This document shows, one piece after another, positions 19,934 through 32,293 of a stretch of DNA of 64,000 nucleotides. Numbering within the stretch: position 1 is the first letter of the stretch; every line of letters begins with the position of its first letter. This DNA is from Chromobacterium vaccinii (lineage in GTDB: Bacteria; Pseudomonadota; Gammaproteobacteria; Burkholderiales; Chromobacteriaceae): positions 1 through 64,000 of the forward strand of contig NZ_JZJL01000011.1 in the NCBI RefSeq assembly GCF_000971335.1, read 5' to 3'. The notes beneath the pieces were generated by a model, which saw nothing but the letters and a program-made list of their open reading frames with translations, had not been told where the DNA came from and made no database searches. Both the position numbers and the translations under genes were made by a program.

Positions 19934-20341
19934 TTAGGCTGCCGCCGGCTTGGGCAATTCATCGCAGTCGGCGTCGGCGCGGACTCTCAGCGCCAGCCGT
20001 ATGCCTTTGCTGATGTTTCCGCCTCCCAGCTCCATCGCGATATCGATGCTTTCGGCGTCGAGATAGACATTATGGCGCGCGCCGCCCTGCATTTTGGGAG
20101 GTGCGCCGGCATTGGTGCCGATGCCCAGCGCCATTTTCACCCGCCGCTGATCCAATGGCCGCAATATGCCTGAATTGGCCATGCTGTAGATGCCGTTGCT
20201 GTATTTTCTCACCAATGCGCCGCTTCGGCCGGCGAGGGTGATCACTCCTACCACTTCGTAGCCGTTCAGATCATCGAATTGATACAGCCTGGGTCGGCCT
20301 GGCTGTTCGATGTGAAGGCGGTGGCCGTTGTCCTTGTGCAT
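19934..20341 (-). CDS. Hypothetical protein, 135 aa
   Basis: No family recognised. The chain has an opening basic region, a short beta-rich part (YEVVGVITLAGRSGALVRKY), a Gly-rich middle and a final strand IRLALRVRAD. No signal peptide, membrane helix or catalytic motif. The ATG at 20341 is preferred; a TTG eight codons upstream is the alternative. It stands alone between convergent serC and the S9 peptidase. The 296 bases upstream (20366-20661) hold no further gene, only AT-rich promoter-like sequence and a terminator. Confidence 0.6.
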   Translation of the reverse strand: MHKDNGHRLHIEQPGRPRLYQFDDLNGYEVVGVITLAGRSGALVRKYSNGIYSMANSGILRPLDQRRVKMALGIGTNAGAPPKMQGGARHNVYLDAESIDIAMELGGGNISKGIRLALRVRADADCDELPKPAAA

Positions 20342-20567
20342 GGGATGTCCCGCTTTTACCGGCAAGCGTTATTAAAGCATTTCAATGCTCGCCATAATCA
20401 ATTTTGTACACACAGAATCAAAGCGCAAGCTGAAATATGCGCGCAGGGCAGCGGAAGTGCGGAGTGAATGGCATCCCGCCGATTTTCTAGTGTTCTCAGG
20501 ACGAGGAAAATAGGATGCGAGGAAAAAAGATAGCCAGCCTTTGAGTGAATAGCCGGTTTTCTTGTGG

Positions 20568-20597
20568 AAAATCATAAAGCCCGGCAGAGCCGGGCTT
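20568..20597 (-). terminator. Terminator after S9 peptidase gene
   Basis: AAGCCCGGC and GCCGGGCTT form a nine-pair stem with a three-base loop. On the minus strand TTTATGATTTT follows. It lies about 65 bases beyond the peptidase stop codon. Confidence 0.8.
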
Positions 20598-20661
20598 CAG
20601 GAGTTTTTCCTTCTCGCAAGCCAGGCCGGTTAAAACTCGCCGGCCCGGCGCTCGTTGAAAT

Positions 20662-23106
<2,445 letters not shown>

Positions 23107-23192
23107 GCGATTTCCTGATCATTCGTGCGATGGGCGGGACGCGGACAGCCAAATTGCACCAGCCTGGCTGTCCGGTCAAGCGGATGGCATTT

Positions 23193-24266
23193 TCAGATGG
23201 GGCGCTCGGCCAGCAATGCCGGAATCTGGATAGCGGAGGCGTCCACCGTGGGGGAGTCGAGGAACTGCAGCGTCACGCCGTCGCCTTCGGCCTGGAAGCG
23301 AGCCGGGAAGCCCAGTGGCATGGTGGTTTTGGCGGCGATGTGGCCGAAGGGCAGCCCGGTGAACACCGGCACGCCGCTGATGCGCCGCAGCTCGGCCACC
23401 ACGGCGTCGAAGTTGTAGTGAGGATCGTAGACGTCAACATGCCGCTGCATCGAGAAATCGCCAAGGAAGATGGCTTTCTGCTTGCCAAGCACGCCGGCCA
23501 GATGCAGCTGCTGCAGCATCCGCTCGACACGGTACGGCTGTTCGCCCACGTCCTCCAGGAACAGCAGGCCGCCCTTGATGTCGGGCAGGTAGGGGGTGCC
23601 GGCCAGGCTGGAGATCACGCTGAGATTGCCGCCCCAGAAAATGCCCTCGCCGCGGGCTTGCGGCTGCGAGCCGGCGATGCGCAGGCTGCGCTGCGGCGTG
23701 GAGATGCCGGCGATGAACTCGTTGATCGCGTAAGCGTTGGGCGCGGCGCTGCCGAAATCGCCCAGCATCGGCCCGGCGAAGCTGCCGGCGCCGCTCTTGG
23801 CCAGCAGTGCCAGCTGGATCGCGCAGAAGTCGCTGTAGCCTATCAGCAGCGAGCGGGACTCCTTGAGCCGCGCGCCCAGCCGCGCCAGGTCCAGCCGGGG
23901 CAGCAGGCGCATCGCGCCGTATCCGCCGCGTCCGGCCATGATCAGCTGCGGCCATTGCGGCTGGTCCAGCAGCGTTTGCAGATCGGACAGCCGTTCGGTA
24001 TCGGTGCCGGAGAAGCGCTGGTAAACGCGGTTCAGCGCGGCGGCGTTTTCCAGCGAGAAGCCGGCGTGGGCCAGACGCGGCAACGCCAGCTGGCGTTGCT
24101 TCTCCGGCACGATGCCGGAGCAGGCGGTCAGATAGAGGCGGAGGCTGGCCTGGGAGGGCTGCGCTGGGGAGGACATGGAGCTGCATCCTTGCAATATGCC
24201 GGCGCCGGCGCCGAGGGCGAGCATCTGCAGCAACTGGCGGCGGGATGGATTGATATCGGGAGTCAT
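23193..24266 (-). CDS. LD-carboxypeptidase (S66), Tat/lipoprotein type
   Basis: 357 aa. The catalytic domain matches the LdcA family, which trims the terminal D-Ala from muropeptide tetrapeptides in cell-wall recycling: nucleophile region GYSDFCAIQ, FLEDVGE with the catalytic Glu, and TGLPFGH with the catalytic His. E. coli LdcA is cytoplasmic, but this protein begins SRRQLLQMLALGAGAGILQGCS, a twin-arginine-like signal ending in a lipobox (Cys28). It is therefore probably an envelope lipoprotein. Confidence 0.9.
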   Translation of the reverse strand: MTPDINPSRRQLLQMLALGAGAGILQGCSSMSSPAQPSQASLRLYLTACSGIVPEKQRQLALPRLAHAGFSLENAAALNRVYQRFSGTDTERLSDLQTLLDQPQWPQLIMAGRGGYGAMRLLPRLDLARLGARLKESRSLLIGYSDFCAIQLALLAKSGAGSFAGPMLGDFGSAAPNAYAINEFIAGISTPQRSLRIAGSQPQARGEGIFWGGNLSVISSLAGTPYLPDIKGGLLFLEDVGEQPYRVERMLQQLHLAGVLGKQKAIFLGDFSMQRHVDVYDPHYNFDAVVAELRRISGVPVFTGLPFGHIAAKTTMPLGFPARFQAEGDGVTLQFLDSPTVDASAIQIPALLAERPI

Positions 24267-24340
24267 GGAAATCGGACGGATTGGCGGGATTCAAGTTCCG
24301 GATGCCGCCCAAGGCGGTCCGGTTCGCACGAGTATACGCC

Positions 24341-24375
24341 AAAAGAAAAGGCGGCCTCCAGAAGGGATGCCGCCT
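24341..24375 (-). terminator. Terminator after fliD
   Basis: AGGCGGC and GCCGCCT pair across a 13-base loop. On the minus strand TTTTCTTTT follows. It lies 40 bases past the fliD stop codon. Confidence 0.85.
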
Positions 24376-24414
24376 GCAAGGCCAGTATGGCCGGCTAGAG
24401 TCAGCCGACCAGGA

Positions 24415-25791
24415 TCAACCGATCAGGTTGGCCATACTGGTGGAGGACTGTTCCATTGCGGCCAGCTCGCTATTGAGGTTGGAGTATTCGGTCAGCAAGT
24501 TGGTCTGCTCGGTGCTCAGCTGGCTTTGCAGCTGCTGCTGCAACTGCTGTTCCGAGGTCACCTTGCTGTTGAGGTTGTTCTGGTTGCTGGTGATCATGCC
24601 GCCTGGTCCAAGCAAGGAGTTGATGGTGCTGTTGAACACGTTGCCGATGCCGGTGTTCTGGGGGTTGCCGAACAGATTGCTTACCGCGGAGGGATTGGCC
24701 GCCAGCGCGGCGTTGAAAGCGGTGGAGTTCAGCGACAGCGTGCCGTCGGCGCCCTGGGTAATGCCCACCTGCGCCAGATAGGCGTAGGAGTTGACCGGGT
24801 CCACGCCCGCCACCGGCGTGCCGAGCAAGCCGGCCAACCGCTCGTGCAGGCCGGTGAGGTCGGAGCTGATGTCGGTATTGGCCGGCGTGCTGCCCACGGT
24901 GGTGGAGCTGGTGGTGGCCGAGTTGGTGGTGCTGACCACCTGGTTGTAGGCGGAAATGAAGCTTTGCAGCGTCGACGCGATGCCCGATGTGTTCTGGCTC
25001 ATGTTGATGGTGGTCTGGCCCAGTTTTTCCAGCGTGATGCTGGCGCCGTTGACCACGTTGGTCACGGTGTTGCTGCTGGACGAAACATTGACGCCGTTCA
25101 CCGTCATCAGCGCGTTCTGGGCATTGGTCGACTCGCTGGCAGCGGTGCCGCTCTGCTGCAGGCCGGCAAGCGTATTGCCCGAAGTGTTGTTGCTGTCGGT
25201 GCCGCCGGACGTGATGGAAAAGCTGTTGCTGGTGCCGCCCTGGGCCGAGCTGAGCACCAGCGAATAGTTGTTGTTGTATTGCACGATGGAGGCATTGATG
25301 CCGATGCCGGCGCCATTGATGCTGCTGGCGATCGACGACAAGGAGGCGTTGCTGCCCAGTTGCACCGTGCTGCTGGTGCCGCCGACATTGAAGGTCAGAG
25401 AAGACGGCGCGCCGGCCAAGGTGGCGTTCTGGTCTGTGATGGAGGCGCCGCCGGAGGTCTGGTCGAACACCAGCTGCCGCGATTGCGCCATCTGCGTCAC
25501 GTTCAGCGCGTAAGTGCCTGCCGCGCCGCCGGATGTGGTGGTGACGGCGGCTACGGTGGTGTCGGACGAGGCGGCGGAGAATTGCTGCAGAAAGGTGCCG
25601 GACGATAGCGTCGAGGCCGCGCTCTGCAAGCTGGACAGCGCCGAGCTGACCTGGCCTATCGTGCTGAGTTCGGACTGGAAGTTGCTGACGCGCTGCTGGC
25701 TTTGGGTAAGCGGCTGCGAGTCGGCCTGGATCAGCTGGCTGACAATGGATTGCACGTCCAAGGGACCTGCGCTGGCGCTGATGGATGACAT
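24415..25791 (-). CDS. fliD: Flagellar hook-associated protein 2 (filament cap)
   Basis: 458 aa. FliD caps the growing filament and folds exported flagellin at the cell surface. The N-terminus (SSISASAGPLDVQSIVSQLIQADSQP) is the conserved FliD_N coil, followed by Ser/Thr/Asn-rich variable domains. The C-terminal coil has FNSTINSLLGPGGMI and a long Gln/Leu helix, typical of the FliD C-terminal domain. Unlike most loci there is no flagellin, fliS or other flagellar gene beside it, so it may be a second copy or an isolated gene. A leader hairpin lies at 25808-25830. Confidence 0.93.
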   Translation of the reverse strand: MSSISASAGPLDVQSIVSQLIQADSQPLTQSQQRVSNFQSELSTIGQVSSALSSLQSAASTLSSGTFLQQFSAASSDTTVAAVTTTSGGAAGTYALNVTQMAQSRQLVFDQTSGGASITDQNATLAGAPSSLTFNVGGTSSTVQLGSNASLSSIASSINGAGIGINASIVQYNNNYSLVLSSAQGGTSNSFSITSGGTDSNNTSGNTLAGLQQSGTAASESTNAQNALMTVNGVNVSSSSNTVTNVVNGASITLEKLGQTTINMSQNTSGIASTLQSFISAYNQVVSTTNSATTSSTTVGSTPANTDISSDLTGLHERLAGLLGTPVAGVDPVNSYAYLAQVGITQGADGTLSLNSTAFNAALAANPSAVSNLFGNPQNTGIGNVFNSTINSLLGPGGMITSNQNNLNSKVTSEQQLQQQLQSQLSTEQTNLLTEYSNLNSELAAMEQSSTSMANLIG

Positions 25792-26136
25792 GACGTCGTC
25801 TCCCGGGCCGCCTGATCTGCTGTCAGGCGGGCATGTTGCTATTTAGGGCGGGTTGCCAAGCTGTCATCACGGTTGCGGTCTTGCGCCGCGGTCTTTTGGG
25901 TATGGCAAGGTGTGGTAGTCACCACTTGTTGCTCTTATCGACATTGTCTGGGGAAACTTTAATCGACTGTCTGCATTGATCTTACACTGTCGTTTGATAA
26001 CGGGCTTGCGCCAAATCCATATTCCAGCTTTGAAGTTTTTAAGATTTGCTAAGCTTATATTGATATATCCAATCGGTTTTGAATGCCTGCGAATATTTCC
26101 GGTAGATTGGCTGCAACTATAGAACAGGCTGCAAGC
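25792..26136. promoter_or_regulatory. Divergent control region fliD / cysD
   Basis: Between the two divergent genes. An inverted repeat CCGCCTGA/TCAGGCGG (25808-25830) lies in the fliD leader. The cysD side is AT-rich, with TTTAAG and TATATT promoter-like elements around 26040-26065, a plausible site for CysB activation. No small gene is seen. Confidence 0.45.
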
Positions 26137-27063
26137 ATGGATATCGATCAAGCAAGGCTGACCCACCTCCAGCAACTGGAGGCGGAGTCCATCCACATCA
26201 TCCGCGAGGTGGCGGCGGAATTCGAGAACCCGGTGATGCTGTATTCCATCGGCAAAGACTCCGCGGTGATGCTGCACCTGGCGAAAAAGGCGTTCTATCC
26301 CGGCAAGCCGCCGTTCCCCCTGATGCATGTCGACACCACCTGGAAATTCCGCGAAATGATCGCGCTGCGCGACAAGCAGGCCAGGGAAAACGGCTGGGAT
26401 CTGATCGTCCATATCAATCAGGATGGCGTGGACGCCGGCATCAACCCCTTCACCGCCGGCAGCGCCAAGCATACCGATGTGATGAAGACCGAGGGCCTGA
26501 AGCAGGCGCTGAACAAGCACAAATTCGACGCGGCCTTCGGCGGCGCGCGCCGCGACGAGGAAAAAAGCCGCGCCAAGGAGCGCGTGTACTCGTTCCGCGA
26601 CAAGAACCATCGCTGGGACCCGAAAAGCCAGCGTCCGGAGCTGTGGAACATTTACAACGGCAAGATAGACAAGGGCGAGAGCATCCGCGTGTTCCCCTTG
26701 TCCAACTGGACCGAGCTGGACATCTGGCAATACATCTATCTGGAAGGCATCGAGATCGTGCCGCTGTATTTCGCCGCCGAGCGTTCGGTGGTGGAGCGCG
26801 ACGGCATGCTGATCATGATCGACGACGACCGCATCCTCGAATACCTGACGCCGGAGGAAAAGGCCAGCATCCAGACGCGCAAGGTGCGCTTCCGCACGCT
26901 GGGCTGCTACCCGCTGACCGGCGCGGTTGAGTCCGAGGCCGCCACGCTGCCGGAAATCATTCAGGAAATGCTGCTGACCAAAACCTCCGAGCGGCAGGGC
27001 CGGCTGATCGACCATGACAGCGCCGGCTCGATGGAAAAGAAGAAAATGGAAGGGTATTTCTGA
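26137..27063 (+). CDS. cysD: Sulfate adenylyltransferase subunit 2
   Basis: 308 aa. Forms adenosine 5'-phosphosulfate from ATP and sulfate together with CysN. The PP-loop is [12 protein letters not shown]. It has the family's [18 protein letters not shown] segment and the terminus [11 protein letters not shown] place the start at 26137 because [20 protein letters not shown] aligns with the start of known CysD proteins; the in-frame ATG at 26083 would add 18 unconserved residues. Its stop overlaps the cysN start (TGATG). Confidence 0.96.
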   Translation: MDIDQARLTHLQQLEAESIHIIREVAAEFENPVMLYSIGKDSAVMLHLAKKAFYPGKPPFPLMHVDTTWKFREMIALRDKQARENGWDLIVHINQDGVDAGINPFTAGSAKHTDVMKTEGLKQALNKHKFDAAFGGARRDEEKSRAKERVYSFRDKNHRWDPKSQRPELWNIYNGKIDKGESIRVFPLSNWTELDIWQYIYLEGIEIVPLYFAAERSVVERDGMLIMIDDDRILEYLTPEEKASIQTRKVRFRTLGCYPLTGAVESEAATLPEIIQEMLLTKTSERQGRLIDHDSAGSMEKKKMEGYF

Positions 27064-28496
27064 TGTCTCACCAATCCGAACTGATCGCCGGGGATATCCT
27101 GGAATACCTGAGCCAGCATGAGAACAAGGACATGCTGCGCTTCATCACCTGTGGCAGCGTGGACGACGGCAAGTCCACGCTGATCGGCCGGCTGCTGCAC
27201 GATTCCAAGCTGATCTTCGAAGACCAGCTGGCGGCGATCGAGCGCGACTCGAAAAAGTACAACACCACCGACCAGGAGATCGACCTGGCGTTGCTGGTGG
27301 ATGGCCTGCAGGCCGAGCGCGAGCAGGGCATCACCATCGATGTCGCCTACCGCTATTTCAGCACGGAGAAGCGCAAGTTCATCATCGCCGACTGCCCGGG
27401 CCACGAGCAGTACACCCGCAACATGGCCACCGGCGCGTCCACCAGCAACCTGGCCATCATCCTGATCGACGCGCGGCGCGGCGTGCAGACGCAGACCCGC
27501 CGCCACAGCTACATCGTCAGCCTGCTGGGCATCCGCCACGTGATCGTCGCGGTCAACAAGATGGATCTGGTGGATTACAGCGAGGACGTGTACAACCGCA
27601 TCCGCGACGAATACCTGACCTTCGCCGAGCATCTGGATATCCCGGACATCCATTTCGTGCCGATCTCCGCGCTGCGCGGCGACAATGTGGTCAGCCGCAC
27701 CGAGGCCGCGCCGTGGTACAAGGGCGCGACGCTGATGCATTTGCTGGAAACGATACAGATCGGCCACGACGCGCCGCTGTCCGCCTTCCGTCTGCCGGTG
27801 CAGTACGTGAACCGGCCCAACCTGGATTTCCGCGGCTTCTGCGGCACCATCGCCAGCGGCGCCGTGCATCCGGGCGACGCGGTGGTGGCGCTGCCTTCAG
27901 GCAAGGAAAGCCGGGTCAAGGATATCGTCACCTTCGACGGCTGCCTGTCCCGAGCCTGCGCCGGCCAGGCGGTGACGCTGACGCTGGAGGACGAGATCGA
28001 CATTTCCCGCGGCGACATGCTGGTGCGCGCCGACGAGGCGCGGCCGCAAGTGTCGCGCAGCTTCGACGCCCATCTGGTGGCGATGGGGGAAGAGCCGCTG
28101 CGGCCGGGCAAGGAGTATGGTTTCAAGCTGGCCGGCAAGTACGTGACCGGCCGCATCGAAGCCATCCTGCATCGCACTGACGTCAACACGCTGCAGGACA
28201 GCCCGGCCGGCGCGCTGGCGTTGAATGAGATCGGCCTGTGCCGGATTTCCCTCAACAGCCCGGCGGCGTTCGATCCGTACCGCGATTGCCGCGGCAGCGG
28301 CAGCCTGATCCTGATCGACAGGCTGAGCAACGGCACGGTGGCCGCCGGCATGATCGTCGCCCGCAGCGAGGAATCGTCTCCCGCCGCGCTATCGCCGTGG
28401 GAGCTGTTCGAGCAGGAGCTGGACCAGTTGCTGCAGCGCCACTTCCCGCAGATGACGCGCGCCGAGCTGGCGCGGCGCTTGCAAGACGGGCTTTGA
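27063..28496 (+). CDS. cysN: Sulfate adenylyltransferase subunit 1 (GTPase)
   Basis: 477 aa EF-Tu-like GTPase that drives APS formation by CysD. Motifs in order: [12 protein letters not shown] (P-loop), [15 protein letters not shown] (switch I), [12 protein letters not shown] (switch II) and NKMDLVD. The length equals the stand-alone E. coli CysN, so no APS kinase (CysC) domain is fused. It overlaps cysD by one base. Followed by a strong terminator. Confidence 0.97.
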   Translation: MSHQSELIAGDILEYLSQHENKDMLRFITCGSVDDGKSTLIGRLLHDSKLIFEDQLAAIERDSKKYNTTDQEIDLALLVDGLQAEREQGITIDVAYRYFSTEKRKFIIADCPGHEQYTRNMATGASTSNLAIILIDARRGVQTQTRRHSYIVSLLGIRHVIVAVNKMDLVDYSEDVYNRIRDEYLTFAEHLDIPDIHFVPISALRGDNVVSRTEAAPWYKGATLMHLLETIQIGHDAPLSAFRLPVQYVNRPNLDFRGFCGTIASGAVHPGDAVVALPSGKESRVKDIVTFDGCLSRACAGQAVTLTLEDEIDISRGDMLVRADEARPQVSRSFDAHLVAMGEEPLRPGKEYGFKLAGKYVTGRIEAILHRTDVNTLQDSPAGALALNEIGLCRISLNSPAAFDPYRDCRGSGSLILIDRLSNGTVAAGMIVARSEESSPAALSPWELFEQELDQLLQRHFPQMTRAELARRLQDGL

Positions 28497-28515
28497 TCCG
28501 TTTTCGCGCCGGATG

Positions 28516-28547
28516 AAAAACAGCCCCGTATCGGGGCTGTTTTTTTG
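28516..28547. terminator. Bidirectional terminator between cysN and GGDEF-EAL gene
   Basis: CAGCCCCG pairs with CGGGGCTG around TAT, flanked by five A residues and eight T residues, so it can end both converging transcripts. Confidence 0.95.
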
Positions 28548-28556
28548 GGCTGGCTG

Positions 28557-30677
28557 CTACGGGTGGGCCGGCGTATGGAGCCGCTCGCGCCAGTCTGAGG
28601 CGAATGCCTCTTCGTGCAAGGGCCGGGAATAGAGGAAGCCCTGGATCACATGGCAGCCGGCTGCGCGCAGGAACTCGAGCTGATGCGGCTCTTCCACGCC
28701 TTCCGCCACGGTTTCCAGGCCCAGATTGGAGGACAGAGCCAGGATGGCGTGCACGATGGCTTCTCCCCCCTTGCCGATGCCGAGTATGAAGCTGCGGTCT
28801 ATTTTCAGCACTTGCACCGGCAGCTGCCGCAGATAGGAGAGGGAGGAGTAGCCGGTGCCGAAATCGTCGATCGACAGGCGGATGCCCAGCGCGCGCAGCT
28901 CGGCCAGGATGTTGACGGCGTTGTCCGTCTCCATGATCACGCTTTCGGTGATTTCCAGCTCCAGATGCCCGGGCTGCAGCTGGTAACGCTGCAGCAGCCT
29001 GGCGACATGCTGCGGAAAGTCTTGCCGCTCCAACTGCCGGGTCGACAAGTTGACGGAAATCGATGGCAGTTCGAAGCCGTTCCGGCGCCAGCTCGCCAAT
29101 TGGCGCAGCGATTTCTCCAGGATTTGATCGCCCAGAGACACGATGAGGCCGCATTCCTCGGCGATCGGAATGAAGCGCGACGGCGGCACCATGCCCAGGG
29201 TGGGGTGCCGCCAGCGCGCCAGCGCTTCGGCGCCGACCAGTTTTCCCGTGGCCGCGTCCACCTGGGGCTGGTAGTGGGCCGTGATCTCGTCGTTTTCCAG
29301 CGCCTGGCGCAGCTGCCGCTCCAACACCACTCGCTGTTCGGCTTCGGCCGACATTTGCGGGGTGTAATGCTGGCAGCGGTTGCGACCAGCGCTCTTCGCA
29401 GCGTACATCGCGATATCGGCATGGCGCAGCAGGGTGTCAACATCGGCGCCGTCGTGGCTGGCGAAGCTGATGCCTATGCTCGCCGACAGATAAAGATCGT
29501 TGCCGTTGATGCAAAACGGCTGCCGGAACAGCGCCAGCAGCTTGCCGGCCACATCAGAGGCCATGTCGCGGTCCGCGATGTTTTCCAGCACGCAGATGAA
29601 TTCATCCCCGCCCAGGCGGGCCAGCATGTCTTCGGCGCGCATGCCGTCGGCCAGACGGGCGGCCACCGCGTTCAGCAACTGGTCGCCGATGTAGTGCCCC
29701 AGCGTGTCGTTCACGTCCTTGAAACGGTCCAGATCGATGAACAGCATGGCCAGCTTGTATGCGGGAAGATCAGGAACGCTCAGCGCGCGGCTCAGCCGTT
29801 TCTGGAACAGCAGCCGGTTCGGCAGGCCGGTCAGTGGGTCGTGGTGGGCCAGATGGTCCAGTTTCTCCTCGGCGCGGCGGCGTTCCTGGATTTCGCCCTC
29901 CAGGTTGGCGTTGGCGTTGGCGAGCTCCCAGGTGCGGGCCGCCACGCGGTTGTCCAGCTCCCGGTTGGTTTCGGACAAGGCCGCCGCCTGGCGGTCTATG
30001 ATGCGGCCAGCCAGGCGCACCACCAGCATCTGGGCGAGGAATAGCACCGCCATCAGCGCGCAGATGGCTAGCGTCACCCAGCGCAGCTGGCGGTCGCTGT
30101 CGACGACGAAGGACGTGGCATCCAGGTAGACCTCCAGAACGCCTTCTATCTTGCCGGCTGGATCGTGCATCGGCACGTAGGTGGAGATGATGTCGCGGTC
30201 GGTCAGCGTGCGTTCGAAGGCATCGATGCTGTGGCTGTGCACCAGCTCGCTGGCGGGGGTGCCGGCGGAGGCGTAACGGTAGCCTTCATCATCGTTTTCA
30301 TCCTCGCCTATCTGCTTGGGATCGGTGGAAAACAGGGTGACGCCATTGAGCGCGTACATCTTGACCCGGATCACGTCCGTGCCGCTCATCAGCCGTATCA
30401 CGGCTTCGCGCAAACGCGGCTGGCCGGCCACCTGCTTCAGCTTGGCCGGATCGCTGGCCAAGGGCAGCAGCGGGCGAAAGTCGGCCCACAGCGAGTTTTC
30501 GAAAATCTGCACCAGCGACGCGGCGCGGCTTTTCTCCAGCTTGAGCAGCTGCTCGCTGGAGTAGTGGCGCAGGTAGCCAGCCATCAGGACGGTCGCTCCC
30601 GCCATCAGCAGCAGCGACAACAAGAAGAAGTAGGGCACCAGGCGGAACGGCCGGCCGGATGTGAATAGGTTGCGCAT
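28557..30677 (-). CDS. Membrane GGDEF-EAL cyclic-di-GMP protein
   Basis: 706 aa. Two transmembrane helices (about residues 15-35 and 203-225) flank a periplasmic sensor domain. A linker coiled coil follows, then a GGDEF domain (RLGGDEF intact, with DPLTGLPNR upstream) and an EAL domain (GAEALARW, ITESVIME, DDFGTGYSS, EGVEE intact). Both active sites look complete, so it could make or degrade c-di-GMP; which dominates cannot be told. The sensor ligand is unknown. Single gene, divergent from the PTS operon. Confidence 0.92.
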   Translation of the reverse strand: MRNLFTSGRPFRLVPYFFLLSLLLMAGATVLMAGYLRHYSSEQLLKLEKSRAASLVQIFENSLWADFRPLLPLASDPAKLKQVAGQPRLREAVIRLMSGTDVIRVKMYALNGVTLFSTDPKQIGEDENDDEGYRYASAGTPASELVHSHSIDAFERTLTDRDIISTYVPMHDPAGKIEGVLEVYLDATSFVVDSDRQLRWVTLAICALMAVLFLAQMLVVRLAGRIIDRQAAALSETNRELDNRVAARTWELANANANLEGEIQERRRAEEKLDHLAHHDPLTGLPNRLLFQKRLSRALSVPDLPAYKLAMLFIDLDRFKDVNDTLGHYIGDQLLNAVAARLADGMRAEDMLARLGGDEFICVLENIADRDMASDVAGKLLALFRQPFCINGNDLYLSASIGISFASHDGADVDTLLRHADIAMYAAKSAGRNRCQHYTPQMSAEAEQRVVLERQLRQALENDEITAHYQPQVDAATGKLVGAEALARWRHPTLGMVPPSRFIPIAEECGLIVSLGDQILEKSLRQLASWRRNGFELPSISVNLSTRQLERQDFPQHVARLLQRYQLQPGHLELEITESVIMETDNAVNILAELRALGIRLSIDDFGTGYSSLSYLRQLPVQVLKIDRSFILGIGKGGEAIVHAILALSSNLGLETVAEGVEEPHQLEFLRAAGCHVIQGFLYSRPLHEEAFASDWRERLHTPAHP

Positions 30678-30892
30678 GGCGCGGGCTCTCTTTGGGTGTG
30701 GAGCTTATTCAGTTTAGAACCCTGAATCCCGATTCCGAGGCCGGCTTGCATGCCTGCGTGAACGCAGTCTTCGGACAGACGGCCATTGATGTCTGCGATG
30801 TCACAAAAATCCAGTCGAGGCTGATCTCGCCACTATATGGGCCAGGCGCGCCTGCTGTAGCCTTTCCCCACACATCAAGAGGAGGAGAGGAC

Positions 30893-31924
30893 ATGCAGGC
30901 CCGTCTGGAACAATGGAAGCAGTATTTGCTCACCGGGGTATCGCATGTGATCCCCTTCATCGCCAGTGGCGGCATCCTGATCGCGCTGGCCATTTCACTG
31001 GCGCCGATGACCGGCAAGGGGCCGGATTTCAGCCACGCGCCCTTGCTCAAGCTGATCCTGGACATAGGCGGCAGCGCTTTCGCGCTGCTGCTGCCGGTGC
31101 TGGCCGGCTACATTGCGTATGCCCGCTCAGGCAAGCCCGCGCTGGTGGCCGGCATGGTGGGCGGCCAGATCGCCCATACCGTCAACGCAGGCTTCCTTGG
31201 CGCGCTGATCGCCGGTCTGCTGGCCGGCTGGGTGGTGGAGCTGCTGAAGAAGATGCCAGTGGCCAAGGCGTTGAAACCGCTGATGCCCATCCTGATCATT
31301 CCCATCCTGTCGTCGTTTGCGATCGGAACGTTGATGTTCGAGGTGCTGGGCTTGCCGATCGCCGACCTGATGGTGACGATGGGCGCCTGGCTCAAATCCA
31401 TGGGCGGCGCCAACGCGATGGTCTTGGGCGCCTTGCTGGGCGCGATGGTGGCCTTCGACATGGGCGGCCCGGTCAACAAGGTGGCTTTCTTTTTCGGCGC
31501 CAGCATGATCGCGGAAGGCCAGTATCAGGTGATGGGAGCGGTGGCCGCCGCAGTCAGCATTCCTCCATTGGGCCTCGGCTTGGCCACCAAGCTGCGCAAG
31601 TCGCTGTGGAGCGAGCAGGAGCGGGAGGCCGGTTCCGCCGCGCTGGGCATGGGCATGATAGGCATCACCGAGGGCGCCATTCCGTTTGCCGCCGCCGATC
31701 CGCTGCGGGTGATTCCCACCATTGTCGCCGGCTCGGCGCTGGGCGGCATGATCGCGATGCTGGGCGGCGTGGGCGACCACGCGCCGCACGGCGGCCCCAT
31801 CGTGCTGCCGGTGGTGGACAACCGGCTGATGTTCGGCCTGGCCATCGCCTGCGGCGTGCTGCTGGTCGCCATCGTCATCAACCTGCTCAAGGCCAGGAGC
31901 GGCGCATCCGCGCCGACCGCCTGA
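30893..31924 (+). CDS. PTS fructose-family EIIC permease
   Basis: 343 aa membrane sugar channel of a phosphotransferase system, Fru family. It has eight to nine hydrophobic segments; FDMGGPVNKVAFFFGA and GITEGAIPFAAADPLRVIP are the conserved EIIC-Fru sugar-site motifs. The start at 30893 is fixed by AAGAGGAGAGGAC; an upstream in-frame extension has no ribosome site. EIIB is encoded separately just after it, as in the E. coli fry/frw systems. The isomerase downstream suggests mannose as substrate. Confidence 0.9.
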   Translation: MQARLEQWKQYLLTGVSHVIPFIASGGILIALAISLAPMTGKGPDFSHAPLLKLILDIGGSAFALLLPVLAGYIAYARSGKPALVAGMVGGQIAHTVNAGFLGALIAGLLAGWVVELLKKMPVAKALKPLMPILIIPILSSFAIGTLMFEVLGLPIADLMVTMGAWLKSMGGANAMVLGALLGAMVAFDMGGPVNKVAFFFGASMIAEGQYQVMGAVAAAVSIPPLGLGLATKLRKSLWSEQEREAGSAALGMGMIGITEGAIPFAAADPLRVIPTIVAGSALGGMIAMLGGVGDHAPHGGPIVLPVVDNRLMFGLAIACGVLLVAIVINLLKARSGASAPTA

Positions 31925-31955
31925 ACCGCCGCATCACTGCCAAAGGAAATCGATC

Positions 31956-32249
31956 ATGAAAGTTGTCGCCATCACCGCTTGCCCGACCGGCATCGCCCAC
32001 ACCTATATGGCCGCGGAAAAACTGGAGAGCATAGGCCGCCAGCTGGGCCACGACGTCAAGGTGGAAACCCAGGGCGCGATAGGCATAGAGAACGAGCTGT
32101 CCAACCGGGACATCCTGGCTGCCGACGTGGTGTTGCTGGCGGTGGACATCGCCATCGAGGGCGAGGAGCGCTTCGAGGACAAGCGCGTTGTGCGGGTGCC
32201 GATCCAGAAGGTGTTGAAAGACGCCACCGCGGTTTTCGCGCTTCTGTGA
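31956..32249 (+). CDS. PTS fructose-family EIIB
   Basis: 97 aa stand-alone EIIB. The phosphorylated Cys9 lies in ITACPTGIAHTYMAAEKLE, the classical Fru-EIIB active site. It takes phosphate from the EIIA domain of the next gene and passes it to sugar in EIIC. Good ribosome site (AAAGGAAATCG). It is 31 bases after EIIC and 44 before the fusion gene. Confidence 0.95.
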   Translation: MKVVAITACPTGIAHTYMAAEKLESIGRQLGHDVKVETQGAIGIENELSNRDILAADVVLLAVDIAIEGEERFEDKRVVRVPIQKVLKDATAVFALL

Positions 32250-32293
32250 ACCCGGCCGGGCCGCCAGGCCCGGCGCATCAGGAAAGCAGTCGT

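Noticed and set aside
20395-20430. TTTTGTACACAC with ATCAAAG nearby, similar to the umuDC palindrome
   Set aside because: The half-sites are not symmetric and the spacing differs, so it is not counted as a third operator.
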